Shown here: positions 38,346 through 47,532 of the stretch, one piece after another
Layout: each line of letters starts with the position of its first letter
Position numbering within the stretch: the first letter of the stretch is position 1
From: Polynucleobacter sp. UK-Gri1-W3
GTDB taxonomy: Bacteria; Pseudomonadota; Gammaproteobacteria; Burkholderiales; Burkholderiaceae
Length of the DNA: 64,000 nt
Assembly: GCF_018881595.1 (NCBI RefSeq)
Contig: NZ_JACVQA010000006.1
Coordinates: 1 to 64,000 of the forward strand
Reading direction: 5' to 3'
Program-made: the position numbers and the translations under genes
The notes under the pieces: generated by a model
Database searches by the model: none
What the model was told of the DNA's origin: nothing
Seen by the model: the letters and a program-made list of their open reading frames with translations, nothing else

Positions 38346-39122
38346 TTAAATAGGCAACACTTCATCTTCAGTAAAGCACGCCTTCCAGGTTGCATAGAAA
38401 GAACAGTGCATTACTGTTAAACCTGCCATGGAGATGGGGGCGATGATGAAAGAAGCTGCTTGCCCTAGACCGAGTGCATCAAAAATCATTCCGACTGTCA
38501 GTGGAATAGCAATCAGAATGGCGCTCCAAACTGAAAGATACAAAAAGAATGCTGCTTTATTAGTCCAGCATGCTAATGCACTAGAGAAAAGAGCTTGAGG
38601 GACAGACATATCAGCCCATGCCACCAAAACTGGTGAGAACCACATCAGCATTGCCACTGGCACATACAGTATTGCTCCGAAGAAGAGCACCAAGTAAACC
38701 TGACGCAGCGCTTCTGGGGTAATCGGCTTTTCGCTTGTCATCAAAGGAAGCAGCAATTCAAAATCCACTAAGAGACTTAAGATGAAGCTGAGCAACAAAA
38801 TTATGCCAGCGTACACCAGGCCTAATTGCAAAATTCTTTTGCGAATAATAGGGCTAGACCGAAGTGCAATTAAATAGACCATCGGCCTAATGCGCTCTTT
38901 TTGAATTGCTTGGCGACAAGCAGTCATGAAACCAACGGAAAGGGTTGGGGTGAGAAGCAGTACGGCAAAAACACCAATGACGGGAATGATCACTGCTAAT
39001 TGAGCAGCAAATACATACATGAACACCAACATCAAGAAGCCCAAAAGGTTTTGTTTGAAAAGCCAAATACCTTGCCTAATCCAGGTGTAGCCTTCTTTTG
39101 GTGCTACTGAATTGAGTTTCAT
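38346..39122 (-). CDS. Multi-span membrane protein of unknown function (BPSS1780-like)
   Basis: The 258-residue protein has about six hydrophobic segments with few charged residues between them, so it is an inner-membrane protein. It starts MKLNSVAPKEGYTWIRQG and contains an RP/ALRSSPIIRKRI loop, features I associate with a Burkholderiales family. No enzymatic motif is seen. The ATG at 39122 overlaps the thrB stop by 4 nt, so it is translated with thrB; whether that reflects a functional link is unknown. Confidence 0.7.
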   Translation of the reverse strand: MKLNSVAPKEGYTWIRQGIWLFKQNLLGFLMLVFMYVFAAQLAVIIPVIGVFAVLLLTPTLSVGFMTACRQAIQKERIRPMVYLIALRSSPIIRKRILQLGLVYAGIILLLSFILSLLVDFELLLPLMTSEKPITPEALRQVYLVLFFGAILYVPVAMLMWFSPVLVAWADMSVPQALFSSALACWTNKAAFFLYLSVWSAILIAIPLTVGMIFDALGLGQAASFIIAPISMAGLTVMHCSFYATWKACFTEDEVLPI

Positions 39123-40102
39123 AGTGAGCGACGACTTAATAGAATGTGTTCAAAGTGCGTAGGGTCATGAGGGGTTAGCATTTGAGCGTCTCGCGGCAGA
39201 TAGAAGTCCCACAACCTTGAGACCCAGAAGCGCAGGGCGGCAGCGCGCAACATGAGGGGCCAACTAGCTTGCTCCTCTTTAGTAAGGGGTCGAACTGATT
39301 GGTAGGCTTTCATGAACGCATCTAAACGCATGGGATCTAAATCTTGTTTGTTGTCAGCAAGACACCAATCGTTTGCGGTCACGGCGATATCAAATAACCA
39401 TTTATCAGTGCCAGCAAAGTAGAAGTCGAAGAAGCCGCCTAATTGATCTTCAGATACATCAGATGCATCCGTTCCTTTTGGATCGAATAAGACGTTGTCA
39501 CGAAACAGATCGCAATGACTAGCACCTTGGGGTAAGCCATCATAAACACCAGAGGCAAAGAACTCTTCTTGGGTTTTTAACTCATGGGTAATCAGTTCTT
39601 TTTGTGATGTATTTAAATGAGCAAGTACTTGAGGAATTGTTTTTTGCCACCAAGCAAGACTGCGAAGATTTTCCTGTACCTTCGGAAAATCTTTTCCCGC
39701 CAAATGCATTTTGGCAAGCATCTCACCCACGAGTGCGCAATGATTGGCTTCTGGCTGCAGTCTAGAAAGGCCTGGTAATTTAGTGACAATGGCTGCTGGC
39801 TTGCCTTTGAGGGTAAATAGGATTTCTCCATGCTTGTTCTCAATAGGCTTGGGAACAGGCGCACCTTTGTTCGCTAAGTGGCGCATTAACTCTAGATAGA
39901 AAGGGAGTTGCGCAGCAGTCAATCTTTCAAAGATGGTTAAAACATATTCATGCTTCTTGCCATCTTTAATGGTGTCTAAGAAAAAATTAGAGTTCTCAAT
40001 ACCACCATGAATACCGCGGATTGCATGAGCTTGGCCGATGTCAAAGTCTTGAGTGATCCATTGAGAAATATCCTCAAGCTCAATCGGGGTAAATACGGCC
40101 AT
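39119..40102 (-). CDS. thrB: Homoserine kinase ThrB (protein-kinase-fold type)
   Basis: ThrB phosphorylates homoserine to O-phosphohomoserine for threonine synthesis. The 327-residue protein belongs to the aminoglycoside-phosphotransferase-like fold rather than GHMP kinases. The Brenner motif is ASHCDLFRDNVLFD (about 198-211) and the Mg-binding GGFFDFYFAGTDKW follows (about 225). The N-terminal GIHGGIENSNFF matches the family. It is followed by the membrane protein (ATGA overlap) and preceded by the small exported protein. Confidence 0.92.
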   Translation of the reverse strand: MAVFTPIELEDISQWITQDFDIGQAHAIRGIHGGIENSNFFLDTIKDGKKHEYVLTIFERLTAAQLPFYLELMRHLANKGAPVPKPIENKHGEILFTLKGKPAAIVTKLPGLSRLQPEANHCALVGEMLAKMHLAGKDFPKVQENLRSLAWWQKTIPQVLAHLNTSQKELITHELKTQEEFFASGVYDGLPQGASHCDLFRDNVLFDPKGTDASDVSEDQLGGFFDFYFAGTDKWLFDIAVTANDWCLADNKQDLDPMRLDAFMKAYQSVRPLTKEEQASWPLMLRAAALRFWVSRLWDFYLPRDAQMLTPHDPTHFEHILLSRRSL

Positions 40103-40122
40103 AAACTAAATTACTTTAAAAA

Positions 40123-40530
40123 TTATCTAAGTGGAATGCTAATGCTGGGAATACTAATAAGATCAGTATCTTTTGCAGGTCCAGGCATCACTGATGTAGG
40201 TGGCGCCATTTCATAGCTGGTGAAAGGTGTTTTTACATCGACTTGTGTCGGTGAGTTAGCATCTTTGTATTCAGTAACCGTCGTACCATTTTTATCTTTG
40301 TATTGATAGTTCGGCTTGCGTGTTTCTGGAGAATTGAGCACTCCAGCAGGACTGACTGTTGGGGAGAGTGGTTGATTATTAATACGGTTTAATTCTGAAG
40401 GGCTTAGTGCCTGGCTGTTATTCTGAGCTTGGGCTGAATTAACACCCAAAAGTCCAAAAACCGCTAAAAAGCTCATTAGGGCTAGACTTTGACTCATTGA
40501 GTGGCTAATTAAGTTAGTTAAATAATGCAT
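40123..40530 (-). CDS. Small exported protein, possibly DUF2782-related
   Basis: The 135-residue product has an N-terminal signal sequence (about 1-36, ending NSAQA) and a Ser/Pro/Asn-rich, disordered-looking body containing NGTTVTEYKDANSPTQVDV. Pseudomonas carries a small DUF2782 protein between thrB and polA, so this gene's position and its TEYKD-type segment suggest the same family; that is an inference. The start 40530 has AAAGGTG about 6 nt upstream. Function unknown. Confidence 0.6.
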   Translation of the reverse strand: MHYLTNLISHSMSQSLALMSFLAVFGLLGVNSAQAQNNSQALSPSELNRINNQPLSPTVSPAGVLNSPETRKPNYQYKDKNGTTVTEYKDANSPTQVDVKTPFTSYEMAPPTSVMPGPAKDTDLISIPSISIPLR

Positions 40531-40613
40531 TTTTTCACCTTTTTAAGCCTACTCTCGGACGGTTCCCTAACCAGACCTGTAGGCAATTCACAACTAGATT
40601 GTACGATTGCAGT

Positions 40614-43442
40614 ATGACTAAACATAGACTCTTGTTGGTAGACGGCTCTAGCTACCTTTATCGCGCCTTTCATGCCATGCCAGACCTCAGAAATGGGGCT
40701 GGAGAGCCTACTGGTGCGATCTATGGCATGGTTAATATGATGCGCCGAGCCCGTTCTGAACTCAAGGCTGACCATATAGCCTGTGTTTTTGACGCCAAAG
40801 GTAAGACTTTCCGCGACGAAATGTACTCGGAGTACAAAGCACATCGCTCCCCTATGCCTGAAGATTTGGTTAAACAGATCGAGCCTATTCATGCCATGGT
40901 CAAAGCACTGGGTTGGCCGGTATTAATGGTTTCTGGTGTTGAGGCGGACGATGTGATTGGTACATTGGCTTGCCAAGCAACCCAAGCAGGTTGGGAAACC
41001 ATTATTTCCACTGGCGATAAAGATTTAGCGCAATTAGTAAATCCTTCGGTCACTCTCATCAATACGATGACGAATGAAAAGCTAGATATCGAAGGTGTAA
41101 AGGAAAAGTTTGGCGTTCCCCCAGAATTGATTGTGGATTATTTATCCATCATCGGCGATACCGTGGATAACGTACCGGGTGTTCCGAAGGCGGGGCCAAA
41201 GACGGCAAACAAATGGTTGGCAGAATTTGGCAATCTCGATAACTTAATGGCAAATGCCGATCAAGTTAAAGGTGTCGTTGGTGAAAACTTACGCGCTACG
41301 CTTCCTTGGTTACCGCAAGCACGTCAACTGATTACGGTAAAAACAGATTGCGATTTATCACCGCATCTACCGAGCTTGGATGATTTGCATGCGAAGTCTG
41401 AGGATGCACCATTGTTACGCGAGTTGTTTGATCGTTATGCCTTTAAGACTTGGTTGCGTGATGTAGAAAAGCAACTCACAAGCCCTGAAAATAAGGGCTC
41501 TGAAGCGATTTCATTCGATTTGGCTGGTAGCCCCATTAACTCTAGCGCTAATCAGAATGAGGAAGAGAAAAAGTCTCGTGTTATTGCTAGCTCGCCAACC
41601 AAAGATTTGTCACAAGAAACTCGTGACTCCCATGATGCGATCGAGCGTCACTATGAATGTGTAGTAGATGAAGCGGGTTTAGGGAAGTGGTTGAAAAAGA
41701 TTGAGTCTTCTGCGCTAACGGCGGTGGACACAGAAACAACTAGCCTTGATGCGCTTGCTGCAGAGCTCGTAGGTATTTCTTTATCGGTACAGCCCGGTGA
41801 GGCTTGTTATATTCCAGTGGCTCACCGCAATGGTGAAGTGCAGCTTGATCGAAATCTAGTTCTTGCACGCATGAAATCTTGGTTAGAAAGTGCAACACAT
41901 TTAAAGGTGGGGCAAAACTTAAAGTACGACGCCCATATCTTTGCTAACTATGGCATTACTTTAAAAGGCGTTGCATTTGATACCTTGCTCGAATCGTATG
42001 TACTCGAGTCACATATGCCACACAACATGGACAGCTTAGCTGAGCGCCATCTGGGCATGAAGACTATTCGCTATGAAGAGGTCTGCGGCAAAGGGGTTCA
42101 CCAGATTGGCTTTGATCAAGTAGATCTGAAGATTGCAACAGACTATGCGGCTGAAGATGCTGACATTACCTTACGCCTTCATTTAGAGTTGTGGCCACAG
42201 ATTCAGGAAAGCCCTGGATTGCTCTACATCTATGAAAACGTTGAGATGCCGGCCATGAGAGTGCTTGGCATCATGGAACGCAATGGCATTCGGATTGATT
42301 CCGCGCTATTGGCAAAACAAGGGCAGCAAGTAGGTAAACGTCTACTTGAGCTAGAGGGTGAGATTCATAAGTTGGCAGGTCAGCCTTTCAATATTCAGTC
42401 ACCCAAGCAAATCGCAGAAATTTTATTTGGGCAACTTGAGCTCCCAGTTATTAAAAAGACACCATCGGGTGCGCCCTCTACGGATGAAGAGGTTTTACAG
42501 AAGTTGGCTGAAGACTATCCGCTACCAGCACGAATTCTGGATTACCGTAGCTTGGCAAAGCTTATGTCTACTTACATTGAGAAGCTCCCTCGTATGGCCG
42601 ACCCCAAGACTGGGCGCGTTCACACAAACTTTTCTCAAGCTACCGCAGTTACCGGTCGCCTGGCATCAAGCGATCCAAATATACAAAATATTCCCGTGCG
42701 CACAGAAGAAGGTCGTCGTATTCGCGAGGCCTTTATTCCGGCAGAAGGATGTAAATTGTTATCAGCGGATTACTCCCAAATTGAGTTGCGCATCATGGCG
42801 CATATCGCCGAAGATGAAAATCTATTAACCGCCTTTAGAGAAGGCAAAGACGTTCACCAAGCTACTGCGGCAGAGATCTTTGGAATTCCTTTGGATGATG
42901 TCAACTCTGAGCAACGTCGTTATGCCAAAGTGATTAACTTTGGCCTTATTTACGGCATGAGTGCTTTTGGTTTAGCGGGTAACTTGGGTATTGAGCGTTC
43001 AGCTGCGCAAAACTACATCGCCAAATACTTTGATCGTTATCCAGGAGTTGCTCAGTATATGGAGCGTACTCGTCTTGAGGCACGGGAAAATGGTTACGTA
43101 GAAACTGTCTTCGGGCGACGTCTTTGGTTACCGGAAATCAAGGGATCAAATGGTCCTCGCCGCCAAGGCGCCGAACGTGCGGCAATTAATGCTCCGATGC
43201 AAGGTACTGCTGCAGACTTAATTAAGTTAGCGATGATTGCTGTTGAGAATTGGTTGGAAAAAGAGCAGTTAAAAACCAAAATGCTGCTTCAAGTCCATGA
43301 TGAATTGGTATTTGATGTGCCCTTGGATGAAATTGAACTACTGCAGGCAAAGTTACCGGATTTAATGTGTCACGTTGCTGATCTCAAGGTGCCTTTGGTG
43401 GTTAGTATTGGGATTGGCGATAATTGGGAAGAGGCGCATTAA
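40614..43442 (+). CDS. polA: DNA polymerase I
   Basis: PolA fills gaps and removes RNA primers. The 942-residue protein has the 5'-3' nuclease domain (about 1-290, with DAKGKTFRDEMY and GDTVDNVPGVPK), the 3'-5' proofreading domain with the DxE pair in VDTETTSLDAL (about 375), so proofreading is intact. The polymerase domain has motif A (LLSADYSQIELRI, about 718), motif B (RRYAKVINFGLIYGMS) and motif C (LQVHDELVF). The start ATG 40614 is used; a TTG at 40599 is the only upstream in-frame alternative. Confidence 0.97.
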   Translation: MTKHRLLLVDGSSYLYRAFHAMPDLRNGAGEPTGAIYGMVNMMRRARSELKADHIACVFDAKGKTFRDEMYSEYKAHRSPMPEDLVKQIEPIHAMVKALGWPVLMVSGVEADDVIGTLACQATQAGWETIISTGDKDLAQLVNPSVTLINTMTNEKLDIEGVKEKFGVPPELIVDYLSIIGDTVDNVPGVPKAGPKTANKWLAEFGNLDNLMANADQVKGVVGENLRATLPWLPQARQLITVKTDCDLSPHLPSLDDLHAKSEDAPLLRELFDRYAFKTWLRDVEKQLTSPENKGSEAISFDLAGSPINSSANQNEEEKKSRVIASSPTKDLSQETRDSHDAIERHYECVVDEAGLGKWLKKIESSALTAVDTETTSLDALAAELVGISLSVQPGEACYIPVAHRNGEVQLDRNLVLARMKSWLESATHLKVGQNLKYDAHIFANYGITLKGVAFDTLLESYVLESHMPHNMDSLAERHLGMKTIRYEEVCGKGVHQIGFDQVDLKIATDYAAEDADITLRLHLELWPQIQESPGLLYIYENVEMPAMRVLGIMERNGIRIDSALLAKQGQQVGKRLLELEGEIHKLAGQPFNIQSPKQIAEILFGQLELPVIKKTPSGAPSTDEEVLQKLAEDYPLPARILDYRSLAKLMSTYIEKLPRMADPKTGRVHTNFSQATAVTGRLASSDPNIQNIPVRTEEGRRIREAFIPAEGCKLLSADYSQIELRIMAHIAEDENLLTAFREGKDVHQATAAEIFGIPLDDVNSEQRRYAKVINFGLIYGMSAFGLAGNLGIERSAAQNYIAKYFDRYPGVAQYMERTRLEARENGYVETVFGRRLWLPEIKGSNGPRRQGAERAAINAPMQGTAADLIKLAMIAVENWLEKEQLKTKMLLQVHDELVFDVPLDEIELLQAKLPDLMCHVADLKVPLVVSIGIGDNWEEAH

Positions 43443-43489
43443 GTATTGATTAAGTGCTGAATGAGTAATGCAAGCTAGGGGACAAGATA

Positions 43490-44365
43490 ATGAGCAAAGA
43501 TATTCAAAATAGTCGACGCAATTTTATGAAGACATCCACACTGGGTGCGACCGCAATTGGGGTTGGATTTGTGGCGGCTTCTGAGCCTACCATGGCCGCT
43601 GCTATCGAAACGGATTTCAAGGGCATCAAAGCCGGTGAGCAAATGATCCCCGTAGGTAGCTTTCAGTTGCCCGCATACGTTTCGCGACCTGAAAAATCCA
43701 AAGGCTCTTTACCCATCATTATTGTGGTGAGTGAAATCTTTGGTGTGCACGAATACATTGCTGATGTAACAAGACGTTTTGCGAAGTTGGGATATCTTGC
43801 GATAGCTCCTGAGTTTTTTTCGCGCGCAGGTGATCCTAATGCTTATGGCACGATTGCAGAAATTATGTCCAATATTGTGGCTAAGACTCCAGATGCTCAG
43901 GTCTTGAATGATCTGCAAGCTGCATTGGTATGGGCTGGCAAAAATGGCGGTGATCTCAAGCGGGTCGGTGTAACCGGCTTCTGTTGGGGTGGTCGTATTA
44001 CATGGCTATCAGCAACTTTGCCGCAAGTTCGTGCAGGCGTAGCTTGGTATGGTCGCCTCATCGGCGAGAAGACTGAAGGTAACCCCAAACATCCTGTAGA
44101 TATTGCTGCTGATTTAAAAGCGCCAGTGCTCGGCTTGTACGGCGCTGCTGATACCGGGATCTCTTTAGAGAGCATTGAACAAATGCGCGCCGCTTTAGCG
44201 CAGGCTGCTCCTAAGAATCCTGCTGCTAAGGCCTGTGAATTTGAGGTTTATCCAGATGCCCCTCATGCATTCCATGCCGATTACCGCGCTAGCTACCGTG
44301 AGGGTCCTGCCAAAGACGGTTGGGAAAAATGTATTGCCTGGTTTAAGAAAATGGGAGTGGTGTAA
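43490..44365 (+). CDS. Exported dienelactone hydrolase-family protein
   Basis: The 291-residue protein has a twin-arginine signal (SRRNFMK at about 8-14, hydrophobic stretch, cleavage after MAAA), so it is exported folded. The body is an alpha/beta hydrolase of the dienelactone hydrolase type: IVVSEIFGVHEYI, GFCWGG with the catalytic Cys (about 166), and the Asp and His of GAADTG and DAPHAFHADYR. Such enzymes cleave lactones or esters; the substrate here is unknown. It is 5 bp upstream of the ZIP gene, likely one transcript. Confidence 0.85.
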   Translation: MSKDIQNSRRNFMKTSTLGATAIGVGFVAASEPTMAAAIETDFKGIKAGEQMIPVGSFQLPAYVSRPEKSKGSLPIIIVVSEIFGVHEYIADVTRRFAKLGYLAIAPEFFSRAGDPNAYGTIAEIMSNIVAKTPDAQVLNDLQAALVWAGKNGGDLKRVGVTGFCWGGRITWLSATLPQVRAGVAWYGRLIGEKTEGNPKHPVDIAADLKAPVLGLYGAADTGISLESIEQMRAALAQAAPKNPAAKACEFEVYPDAPHAFHADYRASYREGPAKDGWEKCIAWFKKMGVV

Positions 44366-44370
44366 GCGCG

Positions 44371-45144
44371 ATGACTGTTTTACAAACCATTCTCCTGGTC
44401 ACCGCCTTAGCTGGCACTGCTAGCGTCTTAGTCGCAGCAAGCTGTTCTTTGGCCATGCTCTCCAAGATGGTCAACAACATGGTGAGTTTTTCTGTTGGTA
44501 TTTTGTTGGCAACTGCTTTACTCCACTCCTTGCCTGAAGCATTTAGCATGGAAGGTGCAAAACCTCAGTTCTTATTCGCAACTTTGCTTGCTGGGTTATT
44601 GGGTTTCTTCTTGCTTGAGAAGATCGCTTTATTGCGTCATGATCACCATCATGAAGGCGATGGGCACCACCACCACCACGGTCATGATGCTGAAAATGCT
44701 GGGCGTAGTGGATGGATGATTTTGGTTGGCGATGGTATTCATAACTTTGTAGATGGCATCTTGATCGCCGCAGCCTTCATGGCCGACTATCAGGTAGGCA
44801 TCTTTACAGCCATTGCAATCATTGCTCATGAGATTCCACAAGAAATCGGCGATTTCATTGTGTTGCTTAATGCTGGCTTCTCACGCGCACGCGCTTTGCT
44901 ATACAACCTTATCTGCGGCTTATCGGCTGTAGTTGGCGGGGTACTGGCATATTTCTTTTTGGAGCGTGCCCATGCAGCGATGCCTTACTTGCTAGTCATT
45001 GCGTCTAGTAGTTTTATTTATATTGCAGTAAGTGATCTCATTCCGCAAATGCATCGTCGCCCACACTGGGTTGAGTCCTTACGTCAGACGGTCTTGATTG
45101 CTTGTGGTGTAGGGTTTGTGATCCTACTGTCCCTATTGCACTAA
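44371..45144 (+). CDS. ZIP family divalent metal transporter
   Basis: The 257-residue inner-membrane protein has about eight hydrophobic segments. The metal-path histidines and acidic residues of TM4 and TM5 are seen in DGIHNFVDGILIAAAF and AHEIPQEIGDF. The long cytoplasmic loop (about 88-110) is very His-rich (HDHHH, GHHHHHGHD), a metal-sensing or buffering loop. It likely imports zinc or related ions; the ion cannot be fixed by sequence. It follows the dienelactone hydrolase gene closely and converges on the sulfurtransferase gene. Confidence 0.88.
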   Translation: MTVLQTILLVTALAGTASVLVAASCSLAMLSKMVNNMVSFSVGILLATALLHSLPEAFSMEGAKPQFLFATLLAGLLGFFLLEKIALLRHDHHHEGDGHHHHHGHDAENAGRSGWMILVGDGIHNFVDGILIAAAFMADYQVGIFTAIAIIAHEIPQEIGDFIVLLNAGFSRARALLYNLICGLSAVVGGVLAYFFLERAHAAMPYLLVIASSSFIYIAVSDLIPQMHRRPHWVESLRQTVLIACGVGFVILLSLLH

Positions 45145-45145
45145 C

Positions 45146-45159
45146 GAGCTTTAAAGCTC
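45146..45159. other. Perfect 14-bp palindrome between convergent genes
   Basis: GAGCTTTAAAGCTC spans the 3' end of the sulfurtransferase gene and starts just after the ZIP stop codon. It has no T run. It may stop transcripts weakly or be a chance site. Confidence 0.3.
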
Positions 45160-45981
45160 AACAGGCCTTTTGGGGTCTGCGCACCATTCGCTCCAGCTAC
45201 CCGCATATAGGCGAGAACCTTTGAATCCCGCAAGCTCCATCGCTAGAAGATTATGGCAAGCAGTGACGCCTGAGCCACATTGATGAATGACTTCAGACGC
45301 TTTAATAGGGCCAAGAAATTCTGAGAACTCTTTGAATAATTGCTCCGGAGTTTTAAATGCAGTCGCGTTGAGATTATTTTTAAAGAAGCGATTCATTGCG
45401 CCGGGGATATGCCCGCCAACAGGGTCTAAGGTTTCATTTTGGCCATGAAAACGATCTTCTGTTCGAGCATCAATAATTTTGTTTTTCTGGGTTTGCAGGT
45501 TGCCTACAACCTCATCAACCAGCATAAGGCCCGCATAAGGCATCACGCCAATATCTTGGTTGCATGGAGTTGGCGCCCTGGGAATTGTGCCCATAGGGCC
45601 ATTCCAGGCGTCTAACCCGCCATCTAACACCTGCACATTGGCATGCCCAGTGGCTTTAAGCATCCACCATAAGCGGCTGGCATATACGGAGCCTTGTTTG
45701 TCATAGGCCACCACCAAAGTGTTCGGGCTGATCCCTAAGCGAGTCTTGGTCTGCGCCCAAGCTTCTGGACTAGGCAGAGGATGGCGACCGTTGCTACCTG
45801 TTTTTGTCCCTGACATATCTTTATCAAGGTCGACATAAATAGCGCCAGGAATGTGGCTTTCTTCGTAGGACTTTTTGCCAATCAGTGGATTCACTAAATC
45901 AAAGCGGCAATCACAGAGCAATACATTCTCACCGCTATTAATGATTTCTTCTAACTGATTCGCTGAGATTAGAGGAGTCAT
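45151..45981 (-). CDS. sseA: Thiosulfate/3-mercaptopyruvate sulfurtransferase (tandem rhodanese)
   Basis: The 276-residue protein has two rhodanese domains. The N-terminal one (about 1-130, with DCRFDL and ESHIPGAIYVDLD) is inactive. The C-terminal one carries the catalytic Cys in HQCGSGVTACH (about 238-248). A CGSGVTA loop is typical of mercaptopyruvate sulfurtransferases, which transfer sulfane sulfur to cyanide or other acceptors. It is a single gene between ZIP and the Rieske oxygenase gene. Confidence 0.87.
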   Translation of the reverse strand: MTPLISANQLEEIINSGENVLLCDCRFDLVNPLIGKKSYEESHIPGAIYVDLDKDMSGTKTGSNGRHPLPSPEAWAQTKTRLGISPNTLVVAYDKQGSVYASRLWWMLKATGHANVQVLDGGLDAWNGPMGTIPRAPTPCNQDIGVMPYAGLMLVDEVVGNLQTQKNKIIDARTEDRFHGQNETLDPVGGHIPGAMNRFFKNNLNATAFKTPEQLFKEFSEFLGPIKASEVIHQCGSGVTACHNLLAMELAGFKGSRLYAGSWSEWCADPKRPVEL

Positions 45982-46029
45982 GATGCTTCCTTTATAAGTG
46001 GCAAGAGGTATTAGTAAAGCGTGTCCAGA

Positions 46030-47136
46030 TTATGCGCCTTCAAAATTCATGACGCGGCGATACCACTCATGAAAATGTTGCATGCCATCTTCCATGGGGC
46101 TTTGATATGGGCCCACTTCATTCACGCCACGAGCTAGAAGTGCTGCACGTCCCTGATCCATGCGCTCGGCGATTTCATCATCTTCGATGCAAGTTTCCAT
46201 GTAGGCAGCACGTTCTGCTTCAACAAACTCACGTTCAAATAAGGCGATTTCTTCTGGGTAATAGAACTCAACGATGTTACGTGTTTTGCCGGGTCCCATT
46301 GGGTGCAACGTGGAGACGCATAACACGCCCGGATACCACTCCACCATCACATTAGGGTAATAGGTCAGCCAAATAGCCCCATGTCGCGGGGCTTTGCCGT
46401 CGAACTGACGAAGCACTGCCTCATGCCAGTTGCGATATGTTGGTGAGCCCGGAGTTTGCAAATCTTTATGAATACCGACAGTTTGTACGCTATGCCAGTC
46501 ACCAAATTCCCAGTGCAGATCCTCGCAAGAAACAAACTTGCCTAAGCCAGGATGGAATGGAACAACGTGATAGTCCTCGAGATAAACCTCGATGAATGTT
46601 TTCCAGTTGTAATTGCACTCATGTACTTCAACGTGATCGAGTACATAGCCATCAAATTTGAGATCGTCAGCAACACCTAGTTTGGCGAGGTCAGTGCGCA
46701 CATCACGTGGACCTTCGAATAGGAGTCCTTGCCAATTTTGCAAAGGAGATTTACCAAGATTTAAACAGGGCTTATCTTCAAAGTGTGGGGCACCTAATAA
46801 ATTGCCAGCTAAGTCATAGGTCCAACGATGTAATGGGCAAACAATATTGTCAGCTTTGCCGCGACCATTGAGCATCAATGCTTGGCGATGACGGCAAACG
46901 TTTGAAAGCAGTTCTACACCAGATTCGTTGCGAACAAGAATGCGACCTTCGTTTTCTGCTCTTAAGGTTTGATAGGAGCCCATTTCAGGCACCATGAGTT
47001 CATGACCAACATAGCCAGGGCCCTGCTTAAAAAGCAGTTCAATTTCGCGCTGATATAACTCAGCGTCAAAATATGCCGAAACCGGCAGTTGTAGTTTGGA
47101 CGGCGCAAGCTTCTGCGCGGTAGCCAGATTAGTCAT
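46030..47136 (-). CDS. Rieske-type ring-hydroxylating oxygenase alpha subunit
   Basis: The 368-residue protein has a Rieske 2Fe-2S site (CRHRQALMLNG with CPLHRW, about 80-102) and a mononuclear iron site EVYLEDYHVVPFH (about 185-197; His, His and a downstream acid ligand). It is about the size of a single-component terminal oxygenase. Substrate is unknown; choline, carnitine or aromatic substrates are seen in related families. No ferredoxin or reductase gene is adjacent, but the fused reductase at 23270 could in principle serve. ATG 47136 is preferred to GTG 47145. Confidence 0.85.
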   Translation of the reverse strand: MTNLATAQKLAPSKLQLPVSAYFDAELYQREIELLFKQGPGYVGHELMVPEMGSYQTLRAENEGRILVRNESGVELLSNVCRHRQALMLNGRGKADNIVCPLHRWTYDLAGNLLGAPHFEDKPCLNLGKSPLQNWQGLLFEGPRDVRTDLAKLGVADDLKFDGYVLDHVEVHECNYNWKTFIEVYLEDYHVVPFHPGLGKFVSCEDLHWEFGDWHSVQTVGIHKDLQTPGSPTYRNWHEAVLRQFDGKAPRHGAIWLTYYPNVMVEWYPGVLCVSTLHPMGPGKTRNIVEFYYPEEIALFEREFVEAERAAYMETCIEDDEIAERMDQGRAALLARGVNEVGPYQSPMEDGMQHFHEWYRRVMNFEGA

Positions 47137-47298
47137 TCTCCCCACCCCCGAAAACGTCAGCCGAAGCTAAGCGGAATAACCAATCCAACCATCGACGGAT
47201 CGATATTGGAAAGGAAGGGAGGGATTATACCCATCCAAGGGGTTTCTCGCTTTAATATGTAGGGCTATCTGTGTCGGAAATATCAAGGAAACAAGCTT

Positions 47299-47532
47299 AT
47301 GCCAGCCAAGAAGTCAGAGACTCAAAAACCCGGTCTTGAGGTCCAAATTGACCCCGATTTATGCTATGAACAGGCCGTAAAAGAGCTTGAGAAGCTTATT
47401 TCCGATATGGAGTCTGGCAAATTTTCCCTTGAAGAAACCTTGCTCGCCTATCAACGTGGCGCGGCATTACTCAAGCACTGCCAAGGAATGCTCGCTCAGG
47501 TTGAGCAACAAGTTCGCGTATTCGAGGCTTAA
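47299..47532 (+). CDS. xseB: Exodeoxyribonuclease VII small subunit
   Basis: The 77-residue protein has the XseB pattern YEQAVKELEKLISDMESGKFS and SLEETLLAYQRGAALLKHCQ; it forms a complex with XseA and degrades single-stranded DNA. It is the first gene of xseB-ispA-dxs, a conserved proteobacterial order. ispA starts directly after its stop. The 160 bp upstream contain no gene, only the space to the divergent Rieske gene. Confidence 0.94.
   Translation: MPAKKSETQKPGLEVQIDPDLCYEQAVKELEKLISDMESGKFSLEETLLAYQRGAALLKHCQGMLAQVEQQVRVFEA

Noticed and set aside
42358..42828. 156-residue plus-strand frame inside polA
   Set aside because: It is an alternative frame of a conserved gene without its own start signals or domains.
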